This document shows positions 51,889-60,823 of a stretch of DNA of 64,000 nucleotides, piece by piece. Numbering within the stretch: position 1 is the first letter of the stretch; each line of letters starts with the position of its first letter. The stretch covers positions 1-64,000 of the forward strand of contig JAEYOJ010000098.1 of NCBI GenBank assembly GCA_023411815.1, given 5' to 3'. The stretch is from Pseudomonadota bacterium (GTDB lineage: Bacteria > Desulfobacterota > Desulfovibrionia > Desulfovibrionales > Desulfovibrionaceae). The notes beneath the pieces were generated by a model. The model saw only the letters and a list, made by a program, of their open reading frames with translations, was not told the DNA's origin and searched no databases. A program made the translations under genes and the position numbers.

Positions 51889-53469
51889 ATGAGTTTCATG
51901 TCCATCGTATTGATACTGGTCGGAGCCGTCATCGGCGCCGCGGCTGGTTATATCCTGCACAAAACCATTGAATCCAGACGCCTGGGCGATGCCAAGGACC
52001 TGGCTGAAAGAATCCTGGACGAAGCCCGCAAGGAGGCCCAGGCCTCCAAGAAGGAAAGCCTGCTCCAGGCCCAGGACGATATCTACAACCAGAAGAAGGA
52101 ACTGGAGAGCGAGTACAAGGAGCGCGAGCGGCAGCTCAAGGGCAAGGAAGGCAAGCTTGCCGAGAAGGAGGTCAAGCTCGCCGAGAAGGAAGAGCGGTTG
52201 GAAAGCAAGCTTGAAAAGCTGGCCCAGAAGGAAATCAGCGTCATCGAGTTCGAGAAGAAGCTCACCAAGCAGGAGCGTCTGCTGGCGGACCGGGACGAAG
52301 TGATCGTTCAGCGGGAGGAGGAGCAGGCCCGCAAGCTCGAGGAGATTTCCGGCCTGACCCAGGAAGAGGCCCGCGCGCGCATCATGCAGGAGATCGAGGA
52401 CAAGACCCGCCACGAAGCGGCCAAGATGGTCCGCACCATCGAAATGGAAGCCCGCGAGATGGCCGACAAGAAGGCCAAGGAGATCCTGGCGCTCTCCATA
52501 CAGCGTTATGCCGGAGACTACGTGGCCGAGCAGACGGTCACGGCCGTGAGCCTGCCCTCGGAGGACATGAAGGGCCGCATCATCGGCCGCGAGGGTCGCA
52601 ACATCCGCGCCCTGGAGGCCGCCACGGGCGTCGACCTCATCATCGACGACACGCCCGAGACCGTCATCCTTTCGGCCTACAGCCCGCTGCGGCGCGAGAT
52701 AGCCAAGCAGGCCCTGGAGCGCCTCATCACTGACGGCCGCATCCATCCGGCGCGCATCGAGGATATCGTCAAGAAAGTCGAGCAGGAGATGGAGGTCAAG
52801 CTGCGCGAGATCGGCGAGCAGGCCACCTTCGACGTGGCCGTGCACGGCATCCATCCCGACATCATCCGCTTGCTGGGCCAGCTGCATTACCGCACGAGCT
52901 TTTCGCAGAACGTGCTCCAGCATTCGCTTGAGGTCGCCTCGTTGTGTGGCATCATGGCCGCTGAACTGGGCCTGGACGAGAAGAAGGCCAAGCGGGCCGG
53001 CCTGCTGCATGACATCGGCAAGGCCGTGGACCACGAAGTGGAAGGCCCCCACGCCATCATCGGCGCGGACCTGGCCAAGAAATACAACGAATCCAAGGAA
53101 ATCATCCACGCCATCGCCGCGCACCACGAGGACGTGCCGCCCAAGTCCATCCTGGCCGTGCTCGTGCAGGCCGCGGACTCCCTGTCCGGCGCCCGCCCCG
53201 GCGCGCGCAAGGAACTGCTGGAGAACTACGTCAAGCGCCTGGAGGACCTGGAGAACGTGGCCAAGGACGTGGACGGAGTGTCCAAGGCCTTCGCCATCCA
53301 GGCCGGCCGCGAGATCCGGGTCATGGTCGATGCGGACAAGGTCACCGACGACAACACGTACCTCCTCTGCAAGGACATCGCCCACAAGATCGAGGAGAAC
53401 CTGACCTATCCGGGCCAGATCAAGGTCACGGTCATCCGCGAAAAACGCGCCGTTGAGTACGCCAAGTAG
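51889..53469 (+). CDS. rny: Ribonuclease Y
   Basis: The 526-residue endoribonuclease has an N-terminal membrane helix (MSIVLILVGAVIGAAAGYIL) and a long charged coiled coil to about residue 205. A KH domain (LPSEDMKGRIIGREGRNIRA) and a HD domain (AGLLHDIGKAVDHE, then AHHEDV) follow. It begins mRNA decay at the membrane. AGGAGGCGCGC precedes the ATG. A terminator follows at 53505, so it is probably monocistronic here. Confidence 0.95.
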   Translation: MSFMSIVLILVGAVIGAAAGYILHKTIESRRLGDAKDLAERILDEARKEAQASKKESLLQAQDDIYNQKKELESEYKERERQLKGKEGKLAEKEVKLAEKEERLESKLEKLAQKEISVIEFEKKLTKQERLLADRDEVIVQREEEQARKLEEISGLTQEEARARIMQEIEDKTRHEAAKMVRTIEMEAREMADKKAKEILALSIQRYAGDYVAEQTVTAVSLPSEDMKGRIIGREGRNIRALEAATGVDLIIDDTPETVILSAYSPLRREIAKQALERLITDGRIHPARIEDIVKKVEQEMEVKLREIGEQATFDVAVHGIHPDIIRLLGQLHYRTSFSQNVLQHSLEVASLCGIMAAELGLDEKKAKRAGLLHDIGKAVDHEVEGPHAIIGADLAKKYNESKEIIHAIAAHHEDVPPKSILAVLVQAADSLSGARPGARKELLENYVKRLEDLENVAKDVDGVSKAFAIQAGREIRVMVDADKVTDDNTYLLCKDIAHKIEENLTYPGQIKVTVIREKRAVEYAK

Positions 53470-53504
53470 CTCCGCGCGGACCTGTTCGAACTGCCGCATG
53501 ACAG

Positions 53505-53534
53505 AGGCCCCCGGCTGAACCGGGGGCCTTTTTT
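53505..53534 (+). terminator. Rho-independent terminator after rny
   Basis: AGGCCCCCGG pairs with CCGGGGGCCT around loop CTGAA, followed by TTTTT. Confidence 0.92.
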
Positions 53535-53700
53535 CATTTCCAGACGTCGACAGGGCTGGTGTGCGGCATCCGGCGGCTGCCAGCCGGCGCTGGGGGTCGA
53601 CCATGCCGGGCTGGACAGGGCAGGCTCGCCGGAATGCGTCGGCGAGGCTGCTAATGCATTTCACGCAAGCGACTTAAGACATCATGGTCGCAGCGTGGGG

Positions 53701-55641
53701 TTAATCGTCGTCAGCTCCATTGCCGTCGCCATTGCCGTTGTCGTCATCGGACTGATCGGGCGGGCAGGGCAGCGAACCCGGCTGGCAGACTACGCCGATG
53801 ACGAGCTGCGTCGTGTTGTCGGAGACGTTGTCCGGGATCTGCAGTTGCACGGTGGGGCACAACGTGCCGCCAAAGGCGTCGAAGCGTTCCTGCGGCGTGA
53901 GTTCGTCGACTCGCTCGGCCTCGACCTCGGGATAGAGGGCGAAGGAGAGCACGGAGAGGTCGGGCGTTGTCACGCGGCCGTAGCACTGCAGGGGCGCGGT
54001 CTCCGGGTTGCCGATAACCAGTCCGCTTCCGTTGATCGGGTCGTACTGGCCTATGAGCGTGTCGGAGGTGAACCCGTACAAGGAGGTCCAGCCCTGGATG
54101 TCAGGAGCGAAGGAGTCGGAGTAAGCGTTCGCGAAGAGGTGGTAGAGATTGTCCCGGTAGATGAGGTGGGGTTGATCGAGCATCTTGGTGATGCCGGAGG
54201 CGTGGAAGAGCGGGGGAAGAAGCGTCCAGTTGGGCATGGAGACTGAGTTGTCGCCGTTGTCGCCGTTGTTGCCGTTGTCACCGTTATCACCGTTATCGTC
54301 GGTGCCGTTGGTGTCGCCACCGCCATCGCCATTGCCATTGTCGCCATTGTCGTCGTCGCTGTCGTCAAGGCGGGCTATGCCCACGGCTGCATTGTATGTC
54401 TCGCCGTTCTCGTCGACTTCGACCAGGTCGAAATCAGGGCTCAGCTTGGCGGAGAAGATGATGTAGTCGTCGCCGGTATCGGGATCGGTGAAGAAGAACG
54501 GGTCGCGGAAGGCATACGTTCTATCGGGAGCTATGCCGTCCAGGGAATCGTCGTTCCCAACGCCGTTACCATTGCCGTTGTCGTCGCCGTTATCGTCGCC
54601 ATTGCCGTTGTCGTCATTGCCGTTGTTATTGTCGTTGATCTGCTGCTCGGCCTGCTCGGCGGTCTGGTACATCACGCCGTCGGGTTCGAGTATGACTTCA
54701 TGCTCGGACCAGTTGTCGAAGCTGGGGCCGTCGGGTCCGACCGTCAGGTCCGCCTCGGCGAGAGCGATACGTTGGGCGGAAATGGTGATGGGTTCGCCGA
54801 CATCTCCGTCGCCGTTACCGTCACCATCGCCGTCGCCGTTTCCGTTCCCGTCACCATCCGGCGGGCATTCTCCATTCTGGCGCGCGGCTCCGCCCGGGCA
54901 CTCCGGCGCACCCGTGCCGTTCCCGTCGCCGTCGCCATTGCCGTCAGGCTCGATCTCGCCAACGGCGGTATAGACAATGCGCAGACGGCAGTTTTCGATT
55001 ATGGCCGATCCGGCCCACTGGGCGTCTCCCAAGGCCTCGCCTTCGGGGAAGAGTTCGCCGCCGTCGGTCCAGGTCATGCCGTCCTGGCTGTAGTAGTAGC
55101 GGATGCGCGCCTCTTCGTAGCGGTTCTCGGGGTCTTGCACCGATTCCTCGGGCACGGCCAGCGAGAAGAAGATGTAATAACCGTCAATCACCGCCACTTG
55201 GCCATTGGGCCGCATCAGGGGCCAGGTCTCGAATGTCCATTGGTCAGGAGAGTATTGGTCGGGGAAGAGGTCGTCCCGCAGGATGGGTGGGACGGTGTTC
55301 TCTTCCGGCACGGGCTGGATTGTCATGGCGTCTTCCACCAGCCAGGAGGAGACCTCGCCTGTCGGGGGTTCGCCCGAGCCGTTATCAGAACCATTCTGTC
55401 GGGGCTGGCCGGCAACCTGACCATTCTGTCCGACAGAACCCGACTGCAGTGTCGGAACATCATTTACAAGCCATCCAGGCAGATCAGCCGCATTGGCAAG
55501 TGATAAAGATAATGGAGGAGCTGGAAGCGCGATAAATGCAATGAAAAGAAATGCAAGTGCGAAGTTGTAAAGGTTTTTGATGCTTCTCTTTTTTAATCTA
55601 GACTTAATAATAGCTGAATTATTTCTGCGCGTAACAAGCAT
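53701..55641 (-). CDS. Secreted GH68 (levansucrase/invertase)-like protein with altered catalytic residues
   Basis: The 646-residue protein has a signal peptide (FALAFLFIAFIALPAPPLSL) and a GH68 fold pattern. Visible blocks are WTFETWPLMRPNG, YYYSQDGMTWTDGG, QWAGSAII, MYQTAEQAE, AFRDPFFFTDPDTGDDYIIF, LDQPHLIY, YGFTSDTLIGQYDPINGSGL. In GH68 the triad is Asp (WDSWP), Asp (RDP) and Glu (ER). Here position 138 is Glu, Asp380 is kept and position 489 is Asp. Asn/Gly/Asp runs interrupt the domain at about 232-281, 337-363 and 427-465, and the protein ends in another. ATG at 55639-55641 follows GGAGGT by eight bases; two ATGs upstream lie too close. It sits alone on the minus strand. Activity on sucrose is doubtful. 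Confidence 0.8.
   Translation of the reverse strand: MLVTRRNNSAIIKSRLKKRSIKNLYNFALAFLFIAFIALPAPPLSLSLANAADLPGWLVNDVPTLQSGSVGQNGQVAGQPRQNGSDNGSGEPPTGEVSSWLVEDAMTIQPVPEENTVPPILRDDLFPDQYSPDQWTFETWPLMRPNGQVAVIDGYYIFFSLAVPEESVQDPENRYEEARIRYYYSQDGMTWTDGGELFPEGEALGDAQWAGSAIIENCRLRIVYTAVGEIEPDGNGDGDGNGTGAPECPGGAARQNGECPPDGDGNGNGDGDGDGNGDGDVGEPITISAQRIALAEADLTVGPDGPSFDNWSEHEVILEPDGVMYQTAEQAEQQINDNNNGNDDNGNGDDNGDDNGNGNGVGNDDSLDGIAPDRTYAFRDPFFFTDPDTGDDYIIFSAKLSPDFDLVEVDENGETYNAAVGIARLDDSDDDNGDNGNGDGGGDTNGTDDNGDNGDNGNNGDNGDNSVSMPNWTLLPPLFHASGITKMLDQPHLIYRDNLYHLFANAYSDSFAPDIQGWTSLYGFTSDTLIGQYDPINGSGLVIGNPETAPLQCYGRVTTPDLSVLSFALYPEVEAERVDELTPQERFDAFGGTLCPTVQLQIPDNVSDNTTQLVIGVVCQPGSLPCPPDQSDDDNGNGDGNGADDD
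54247..54363. repeat. Trinucleotide-type low-complexity DNA in the GH68-like gene
   Basis: About 117 bases of repeated GTT/GTC/GCC-type triplets on the plus strand encode Asp/Asn/Gly runs on the minus strand. Similar, shorter tracts lie near 54553-54633 and 54799-54948. Such tracts are prone to length change by slippage, always in multiples of three here. Confidence 0.75.
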
Positions 55642-55740
55642 GTTCATACACCTCCGCATTGGTTAAGATTGATGAAGCATCGATAACCAGCCCTGGTAAA
55701 ATAATGTACTGGCATTCGATATTTGCAGTTATTTCCTAAA

Positions 55741-55769
55741 ATCAAATGAATAACGTTATTATTTGACAA
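55741..55769 (-). promoter_or_regulatory. Candidate promoter of the GH68-like gene with operator palindrome
   Basis: On the minus strand TTGTCA and TTTGAT are 17 bases apart. A perfect 12-bp palindrome AATAACGTTATT (55749-55760) fills the spacer, which is where a repressor would block polymerase. The surrounding DNA is AT-rich. Confidence 0.5.
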
Positions 55770-56255
55770 GAACGAACGCCCCTTGGTCCGGCTGCTCCGT
55801 CTGCACACGGGAAAGAGAACATCTGGAGGTAGGTGGGAATCGGTGTTTCGAAAGGAAGCTATCCGGCTCAGCTACAAATGGATGCTGAGCAGGTGCTCCA
55901 TTTGATTGTATGTGTCAAATTGATTCAGTATGATAGATTATGTTGGGTAGTTTTGAAACGAAGAGCCTTGTCAAGCAGTTCATTGAATGCTCTTGCCAAG
56001 AGGCGTAAGAGCCCAACTTTGGGTCGGGGATTCGGGGAATCGCATGCCTGGCTTGGAATCCGAGCGCTATCAAGCCGGTCCTGGCGAGACGGGGCACGCT
56101 CCCGGCGAGCATGGGCAGGCATGATAGGGGGGCGCACTTTCCTCCATGGCGGATCCTGGGTCCGAAAGGCTGGCGGCATTGAGTCCAACATCTGGCCGAT
56201 CGGCGGCCTGACGGCGTCCGTCAGGCTCACGAACTTCTTTGACGGAGTCTGTCTT
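55770..56255. other. Region upstream of sulP
   Basis: No gene is supported. The sulP frame remains open back to 55833 but the extension has no family similarity or start site. A possible promoter is TTGTAT-N17-TATGAT near 55904-55932, with a matching -10 box but a poor -35 box. The base composition moves from AT-rich to GC-rich across the region. Confidence 0.4.
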
Positions 56256-58046
56256 ATGCAAGTCGAGTCTTCGGATGCATCAAGTAGAGGCGCCTGGGGC
56301 GAACGGCTGAGCCGGCTGTTGCCCGAGGCGCCAAAGACCTTCAGCGTGCTGTCCCAGGGCTACGGCCCCGGACCGTTGTCCCGCGACCTCCTCTCGGGCG
56401 TCACCGTGGGCATCGTGGCCCTGCCCCTGGCCATGGCCTTCGCCATCGCCTCCGGCGCGTCACCGGAGCAGGGGCTGATCACGGCCATAGTGGCCGGCTT
56501 CATCATTTCCTTCCTGGGTGGCAGCCGCTACCAGATCGGCGGACCGACCGGCGCCTTCGTCGTCATTATCTACGGCACCATCGCCAAGTACGGCATGGAC
56601 GGCCTGCTTGTGGCCACGATCCTCGCCGGCGTCATGCTCACGCTCTTCGGCCTGTGCCGCATGGGCGCGCTCATAAAGTACATACCCTATCCCGTGACCA
56701 CGGGCTTTACCGCAGGCATCGGCCTGCTCATATTCACCCAGCAGATCAAGGACTTTCTGGGCCTGCACCTGGACAAGGCCTCGCCGGAGTTCTTCGCCAG
56801 CTGGAAGGCTTACCTGGCCAATATCGGCACTGTGGATCAGTCCACGCTGATCGTCAGCGGCGTGACGCTCGCGACCATCTTCTGCGTGCGCCGTTGGATT
56901 CCGCGCATTCCGGCTCCGTTCGTGGCCGTGCTTCTCGCCTCGGTGCTGACCGCGGCATTCACGCTGCCCGTTGACACCATCGGTTCACGCTTCGGCGGAA
57001 TCCCGCGCTCCCTGCCGGGCTTCAGCATGCCGCACATCACCCTCGACCTTGTGCGGGAGGTGTTTCCCGCGGCCGTGACCATAGCCCTGCTGGCCGGGAT
57101 CGAATCGCTCCTGTCGGCCATCGTGGCCGACGGCATGACCGGCGACCACCACAACTCCAACACGGAGCTTGTGGCCCAGGGCCTGGCGAACATAGCCTCC
57201 GTGTCCATGGGCGGCATTCCGGCCACGGGCGCCATCGCGCGCACGGCCACCAACATCAAGGCCGGAGCCTTCTCGCCCGTGTCGGGCATCGTCCATGCCC
57301 TGTTCCTGGTGGCCTTCGTCTACCTGCTCGCGCCGCTGGCCTCCTACATCCCGCTGGCCAGCCTGGCGGGCGTGCTCGTGGTGGTGGCCTACGACATGAG
57401 CGAGCCGCACAGGTTCAAGCGGCTGTTCAAGGCGCCCAAGAGCGACGTCGTGGTCATGCTGCTGACCTTCGGCCTCACGGTGCTCGTGGACCTGACCGTG
57501 GCCGTGTGGGTGGGCGTGGTCCTGGCCTCGCTGCTGTTCATGCGCCGCATGAGCGAGCTCACGGGCATCCACCGCACGCTCGAACTCGTGGGCGACGGGA
57601 CCGCGGAGGTCCTGCCCAAGGAATTGCACCCGGACACCAGCGAGCTTGACGTGCCCGAAGGCGTGGACGTCTACGAGATCGACGGCCCGTTCTTCTTCGG
57701 CTGCGCGGATCGCTTGAACGCCATCGTCCGAGCCATGCACAAGCCGCCCGTGGTGCTCATCCTGCGCATGCGCCACGTGCCGGCCATCGACGCGACTGCC
57801 GTCAACTCCTTGGAGGCCCTCCACGACAAGTGCAGGAAGCGACATGTGACCATCGTGCTTTCCGGCGTCAGGACCCAGCCCATGGCCACGCTCAAGCGGC
57901 TTGGCGCGGACCTGCTCTTCGGACAGGAGAACATCACCGAGAACATCTACCAGGCCCTGGACAGGGCCCGGGGGATCATCGCCGACCGGACGATGTCGCA
58001 CGGATCGGCGGCGCCCATCGCCGGACCGGGACCAGAAGCGGCCTAA
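56256..58046 (+). CDS. SulP family inorganic anion transporter with STAS domain
   Basis: The 596-residue protein has the SulP signature near the N-terminus (GVTVGIVALPLAMAFAIASG) and about ten to twelve hydrophobic helices. QIGGPTGAFVVIIYG and GGIPATGAIARTATNIKAGA follow, and a C-terminal STAS domain (about 460-570) ends it. SulP proteins carry sulfate, bicarbonate or other anions; the substrate here is not predictable. GGAG precedes the ATG at 56256. In a sulfate reducer sulfate uptake would be plausible but is inferred. Confidence 0.93.
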   Translation: MQVESSDASSRGAWGERLSRLLPEAPKTFSVLSQGYGPGPLSRDLLSGVTVGIVALPLAMAFAIASGASPEQGLITAIVAGFIISFLGGSRYQIGGPTGAFVVIIYGTIAKYGMDGLLVATILAGVMLTLFGLCRMGALIKYIPYPVTTGFTAGIGLLIFTQQIKDFLGLHLDKASPEFFASWKAYLANIGTVDQSTLIVSGVTLATIFCVRRWIPRIPAPFVAVLLASVLTAAFTLPVDTIGSRFGGIPRSLPGFSMPHITLDLVREVFPAAVTIALLAGIESLLSAIVADGMTGDHHNSNTELVAQGLANIASVSMGGIPATGAIARTATNIKAGAFSPVSGIVHALFLVAFVYLLAPLASYIPLASLAGVLVVVAYDMSEPHRFKRLFKAPKSDVVVMLLTFGLTVLVDLTVAVWVGVVLASLLFMRRMSELTGIHRTLELVGDGTAEVLPKELHPDTSELDVPEGVDVYEIDGPFFFGCADRLNAIVRAMHKPPVVLILRMRHVPAIDATAVNSLEALHDKCRKRHVTIVLSGVRTQPMATLKRLGADLLFGQENITENIYQALDRARGIIADRTMSHGSAAPIAGPGPEAA

Positions 58047-58099
58047 TTGCCCTGGCCGGTGAATCCGGCTAGGCTGTCGCCAGCTCTGGAGGCTATCCG

Positions 58100-58897
58100 A
58101 TGCGCGTTCTGGTTCTCGGGGATATCATAGGCAGGCCGGGCCGCGAGGCCGTGGCCTGCGAGGTGCGGCGTCTGCGCGAGGAACTGGCCCTGGACCTTGT
58201 CCTGGCCAACGCCGAGAACGCCTCGGGCGGGCTGGGCCTCAAGCCGGACGAGGTCCGACGGCTGCTGGATGCGGGCCTGGACGTGCTCACGACCGGCAAC
58301 CACATCTGGAAGTACCGCGAAATCCAGGAATACATGCCCAAGGCTCCGCGTCTGCTGCGGCCGGCCAACTATCCGCCGGGCGCGCCCGGCTCCGGCCTGG
58401 GCGTGTACCCGGCTGGCGGGAACGTTTCCTACGCCGTGCTCAACCTGCAGGGCCGCACGTACATGGAGGCCCTGGACTGCCCGTTCCGCACGGCGGACGC
58501 CCTGCTTGCCCAGGTGCCCGAGGGCGTGCGCATCATCCTGGTGGATTTCCACGCCGAGGCCACCAGCGAGAAGATCGCCATGGCCTATCATCTCTCCGGC
58601 CGGGTTTCGGCCGTGCTGGGCACGCATACGCACGTGCAGACCAGCGACGCGCGCATTCTGCGCGACGCCCACGGCCAGGGCCATACAGCGGCCCTGACCG
58701 ATCTGGGCATGTGCGGCCCCGAGGAGTCCATCCTGGGCATGGAGGCCGCGCCCATCCTGACCCGATTCCTGACCGGCATGCCCACGCGCTTCCGCGTGGC
58801 CGGCGGCGCTGTGCTGCTCGAAGGCGCGCTGCTGCGCATCGACGAGACCACGGGCCGTGCCCAGTCCATCGAGACATTCCGCCGGCGCGTGATCTGA
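58100..58897 (+). CDS. ymdB: YmdB/TIGR00282 family metallophosphoesterase
   Basis: The 265-residue protein has the metal-ligand motifs of the YmdB family: LGDIIGRPGREAV, LANAENASGGLGL, TTGNHIWKYREI, VDFHAEATSEK and GTHTHVQTSDARIL. B. subtilis YmdB hydrolyses 2',3'-cyclic nucleotides and affects motility and biofilm choice. GGAGGCTATCCG precedes the ATG. In many bacteria it neighbours rny, which here lies about 4.6 kb upstream with two unrelated genes between. Confidence 0.92.
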   Translation: MRVLVLGDIIGRPGREAVACEVRRLREELALDLVLANAENASGGLGLKPDEVRRLLDAGLDVLTTGNHIWKYREIQEYMPKAPRLLRPANYPPGAPGSGLGVYPAGGNVSYAVLNLQGRTYMEALDCPFRTADALLAQVPEGVRIILVDFHAEATSEKIAMAYHLSGRVSAVLGTHTHVQTSDARILRDAHGQGHTAALTDLGMCGPEESILGMEAAPILTRFLTGMPTRFRVAGGAVLLEGALLRIDETTGRAQSIETFRRRVI

Positions 58898-59107
58898 GTA
58901 CACATAAAGCGTTCTGCACAAGAAATGGGCAGGGTGTTGCCTGCCAGAGCGGCTCGCTCCTTCCCCGACCCATCCACCAGGGCGGGAAGGCGCTCTGGAT
59001 CCGCGCAGTCCGTTTGCCGGATGCTTGAGGGCCTGCGCAGTCTGGCCCCTTTTAGTTGAATGGGCGCGTACCGGGAAACGCCGAAGTGCGGACTGTCCGG
59101 CCGGTCG

Positions 59108-59296
59108 TCATCGACCGCGCAGCATGCGCCTGCGGGGGCGGTCGCCCCACCAGAAGGCCCCGGCCACGAGCACGGCGAAAACGAGCACGTACAGAGCCGC
59201 TTGATTGAAGACGTCGGCCAGGGAAAGCGCCGCAAGCAGGACGAGCAGCGCTAGCAGGGTGTAGATGAAGTGCCTGTATTCGGCCATGTCGTTCAC
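59108..59296 (-). CDS. Small membrane protein, about 60 residues
   Basis: The frame encodes two hydrophobic helices (FIYTLLALLVLLAALSLADV and ALYVLVFAVLVAGAFWWG) and ends in a basic tail (DRPRRRMLRGR). The family is not recognised. The start is GTG at 59296 or ATG at 59287; neither has a strong ribosome-binding site. The clean two-helix pattern with a positive tail argues for a real gene. It lies on the opposite strand between ymdB and tyrS. Confidence 0.55.
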   Translation of the reverse strand: MNDMAEYRHFIYTLLALLVLLAALSLADVFNQAALYVLVFAVLVAGAFWWGDRPRRRMLRGR

Positions 59297-59560
59297 ATTC
59301 GCCGGAGATCGCCCCGGCGAGGGTTGTCGGTGCTGGGGCCGGAGCCCGGAACGGCCAGCATAGCATGTCCGGGCGGAAATGGAAGACTCGGCGGCAAGGT
59401 CAGGGCTTGCAGTCGGGGAGAGCCGTCTCGATTTCCCTTGACAGGACAGCCGTTCCCTTCAAAACTGCCGTGTTCGGCGTCACGAAAGCCCCCGTCAACG
59501 CGGGGCGCGCGCAACGACAAGCCGCATCGGCACTCAGCCATCATTACAGCGAGGACAGGC

Positions 59561-60817
59561 GTGAACATCATTGACGAACTCAAATGGCGCGGGCTCATTT
59601 ACCAGGTTTCCGACGAAAACAAGGTGCGCGAGTACCTGTCCACGCCGGGCCGCTCGCTCTATTGCGGCTTCGATCCCACGGCCAGCAGCCTGCATATCGG
59701 GCACCTCGTGCCGCTCCTGGCGCTGTACCGCTTTCAGCGCGCCGGCCACAAACCCATCGCGCTCATGGGCGGCGGCACTGCGCTCATCGGCGATCCCAGC
59801 GGCAAGGACGTGGAGCGCCAGCTCATCGCCAAGGAGACCATCGACGCCTCCATCGAGAGCATCAAGGCACAGGTCAGCCGCATCTTCGGCGGCGACGTGC
59901 GCTTCGTGAACAACTACGACTGGATCGGCTGCACGACGGCCATCGAACTGCTGCGCGACGTGGGCAAGTATTTCACGGTCAATTGGATGATGCAGAAGGA
60001 GTCGGTCAAGAACCGCATCAGCCGCGACGAGGTGGGCATCTCCTACACCGAGTTCAGCTACATGGTCCTGCAGGCCTACGACTTCGCCGTTCTGGCCGAG
60101 CGGAAGGAGTGCATGCTGCAGATCGGTGGCTCGGACCAGTGGGGCAACATCACGGCCGGCACCGAGCTCATCCGCAAGAAGCTCTCCAAGGAAGCCTTCG
60201 CCCTGACCTTCCCGCTCATCACCACAGCCGACGGCAAGAAGTTCGGCAAGTCCGAGAAGGGCGCCATCTTCCTGGACCCCAAGCTCACGCCGGTCTACGA
60301 CTTCTACCAGTACTTCGTGCGTACCGACGACCGCGACGTGATCCGCTTCCTGCGCTACTTCACCTTCGTCCCGCGCGAGGAGATCGAGGCCCTGGAAGTG
60401 GCCCTGGCCGAGCGGCCCGAGCAGCGCGTGCCCCAGCGGCGGCTTGCGGCCGAGATGACCCGCCTGGTGCACGGCGAGGCGGAGCTGCGCAAGGTCGAGG
60501 CGGCCACCTCGGCCCTGTTCGGCACGGGCGACCTGCGCGAAGTCGATCCGGACATGCTGCGCACCGTGTTCAACGAGGCCCCCAGCGTGAGCTATCCCAG
60601 CCTTGAAGTCCTGCCCGACCTGCCGCAGATCCTCGTGGACCTGGGCCTGAGCAAGTCCAAGGGACAGGCCCGCAAGGACCTGGAGCAGGGCGGCGTGTAC
60701 GTGAACAACGCCCGCATCGAGCCGACCTGGAAGCCTACCGCCGAAGATCTCCTGCACGGCCGGGCGCTGCTCGTACGCAAGGGCAAGAAGAACTACGGCC
60801 TGGTGCAGGTAGGGTAG
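59561..60817 (+). CDS. tyrS: Tyrosyl-tRNA synthetase
   Basis: The 418-residue class I synthetase has the HIGH motif in SLHIGHLVPLLAL, the tyrosine pocket GGSDQWGNITAG, the KMSKS-equivalent KFGKSEKG and a C-terminal S4 RNA-binding domain (ILVDLGLSKSKGQARKDLEQGGVYVN). It is of the TyrZ-like bacterial type with KFGKS. It starts with GTG (AGGACAGGC upstream). The open frame extends to 59270 but without family similarity. Confidence 0.96.
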   Translation: MNIIDELKWRGLIYQVSDENKVREYLSTPGRSLYCGFDPTASSLHIGHLVPLLALYRFQRAGHKPIALMGGGTALIGDPSGKDVERQLIAKETIDASIESIKAQVSRIFGGDVRFVNNYDWIGCTTAIELLRDVGKYFTVNWMMQKESVKNRISRDEVGISYTEFSYMVLQAYDFAVLAERKECMLQIGGSDQWGNITAGTELIRKKLSKEAFALTFPLITTADGKKFGKSEKGAIFLDPKLTPVYDFYQYFVRTDDRDVIRFLRYFTFVPREEIEALEVALAERPEQRVPQRRLAAEMTRLVHGEAELRKVEAATSALFGTGDLREVDPDMLRTVFNEAPSVSYPSLEVLPDLPQILVDLGLSKSKGQARKDLEQGGVYVNNARIEPTWKPTAEDLLHGRALLVRKGKKNYGLVQVG

Positions 60818-60823
60818 CCGGAC

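Noticed and set aside
54247..54363. CRISPR-like repeat array
   Set aside because: The repeats are short triplets with no unique spacers and they code in frame within the GH68-like protein.
54700..55503. 267-residue plus-strand frame opposite the GH68-like gene
   Set aside because: The minus strand has the signal peptide, the ribosome-binding site and the GH68 blocks; this frame has none.
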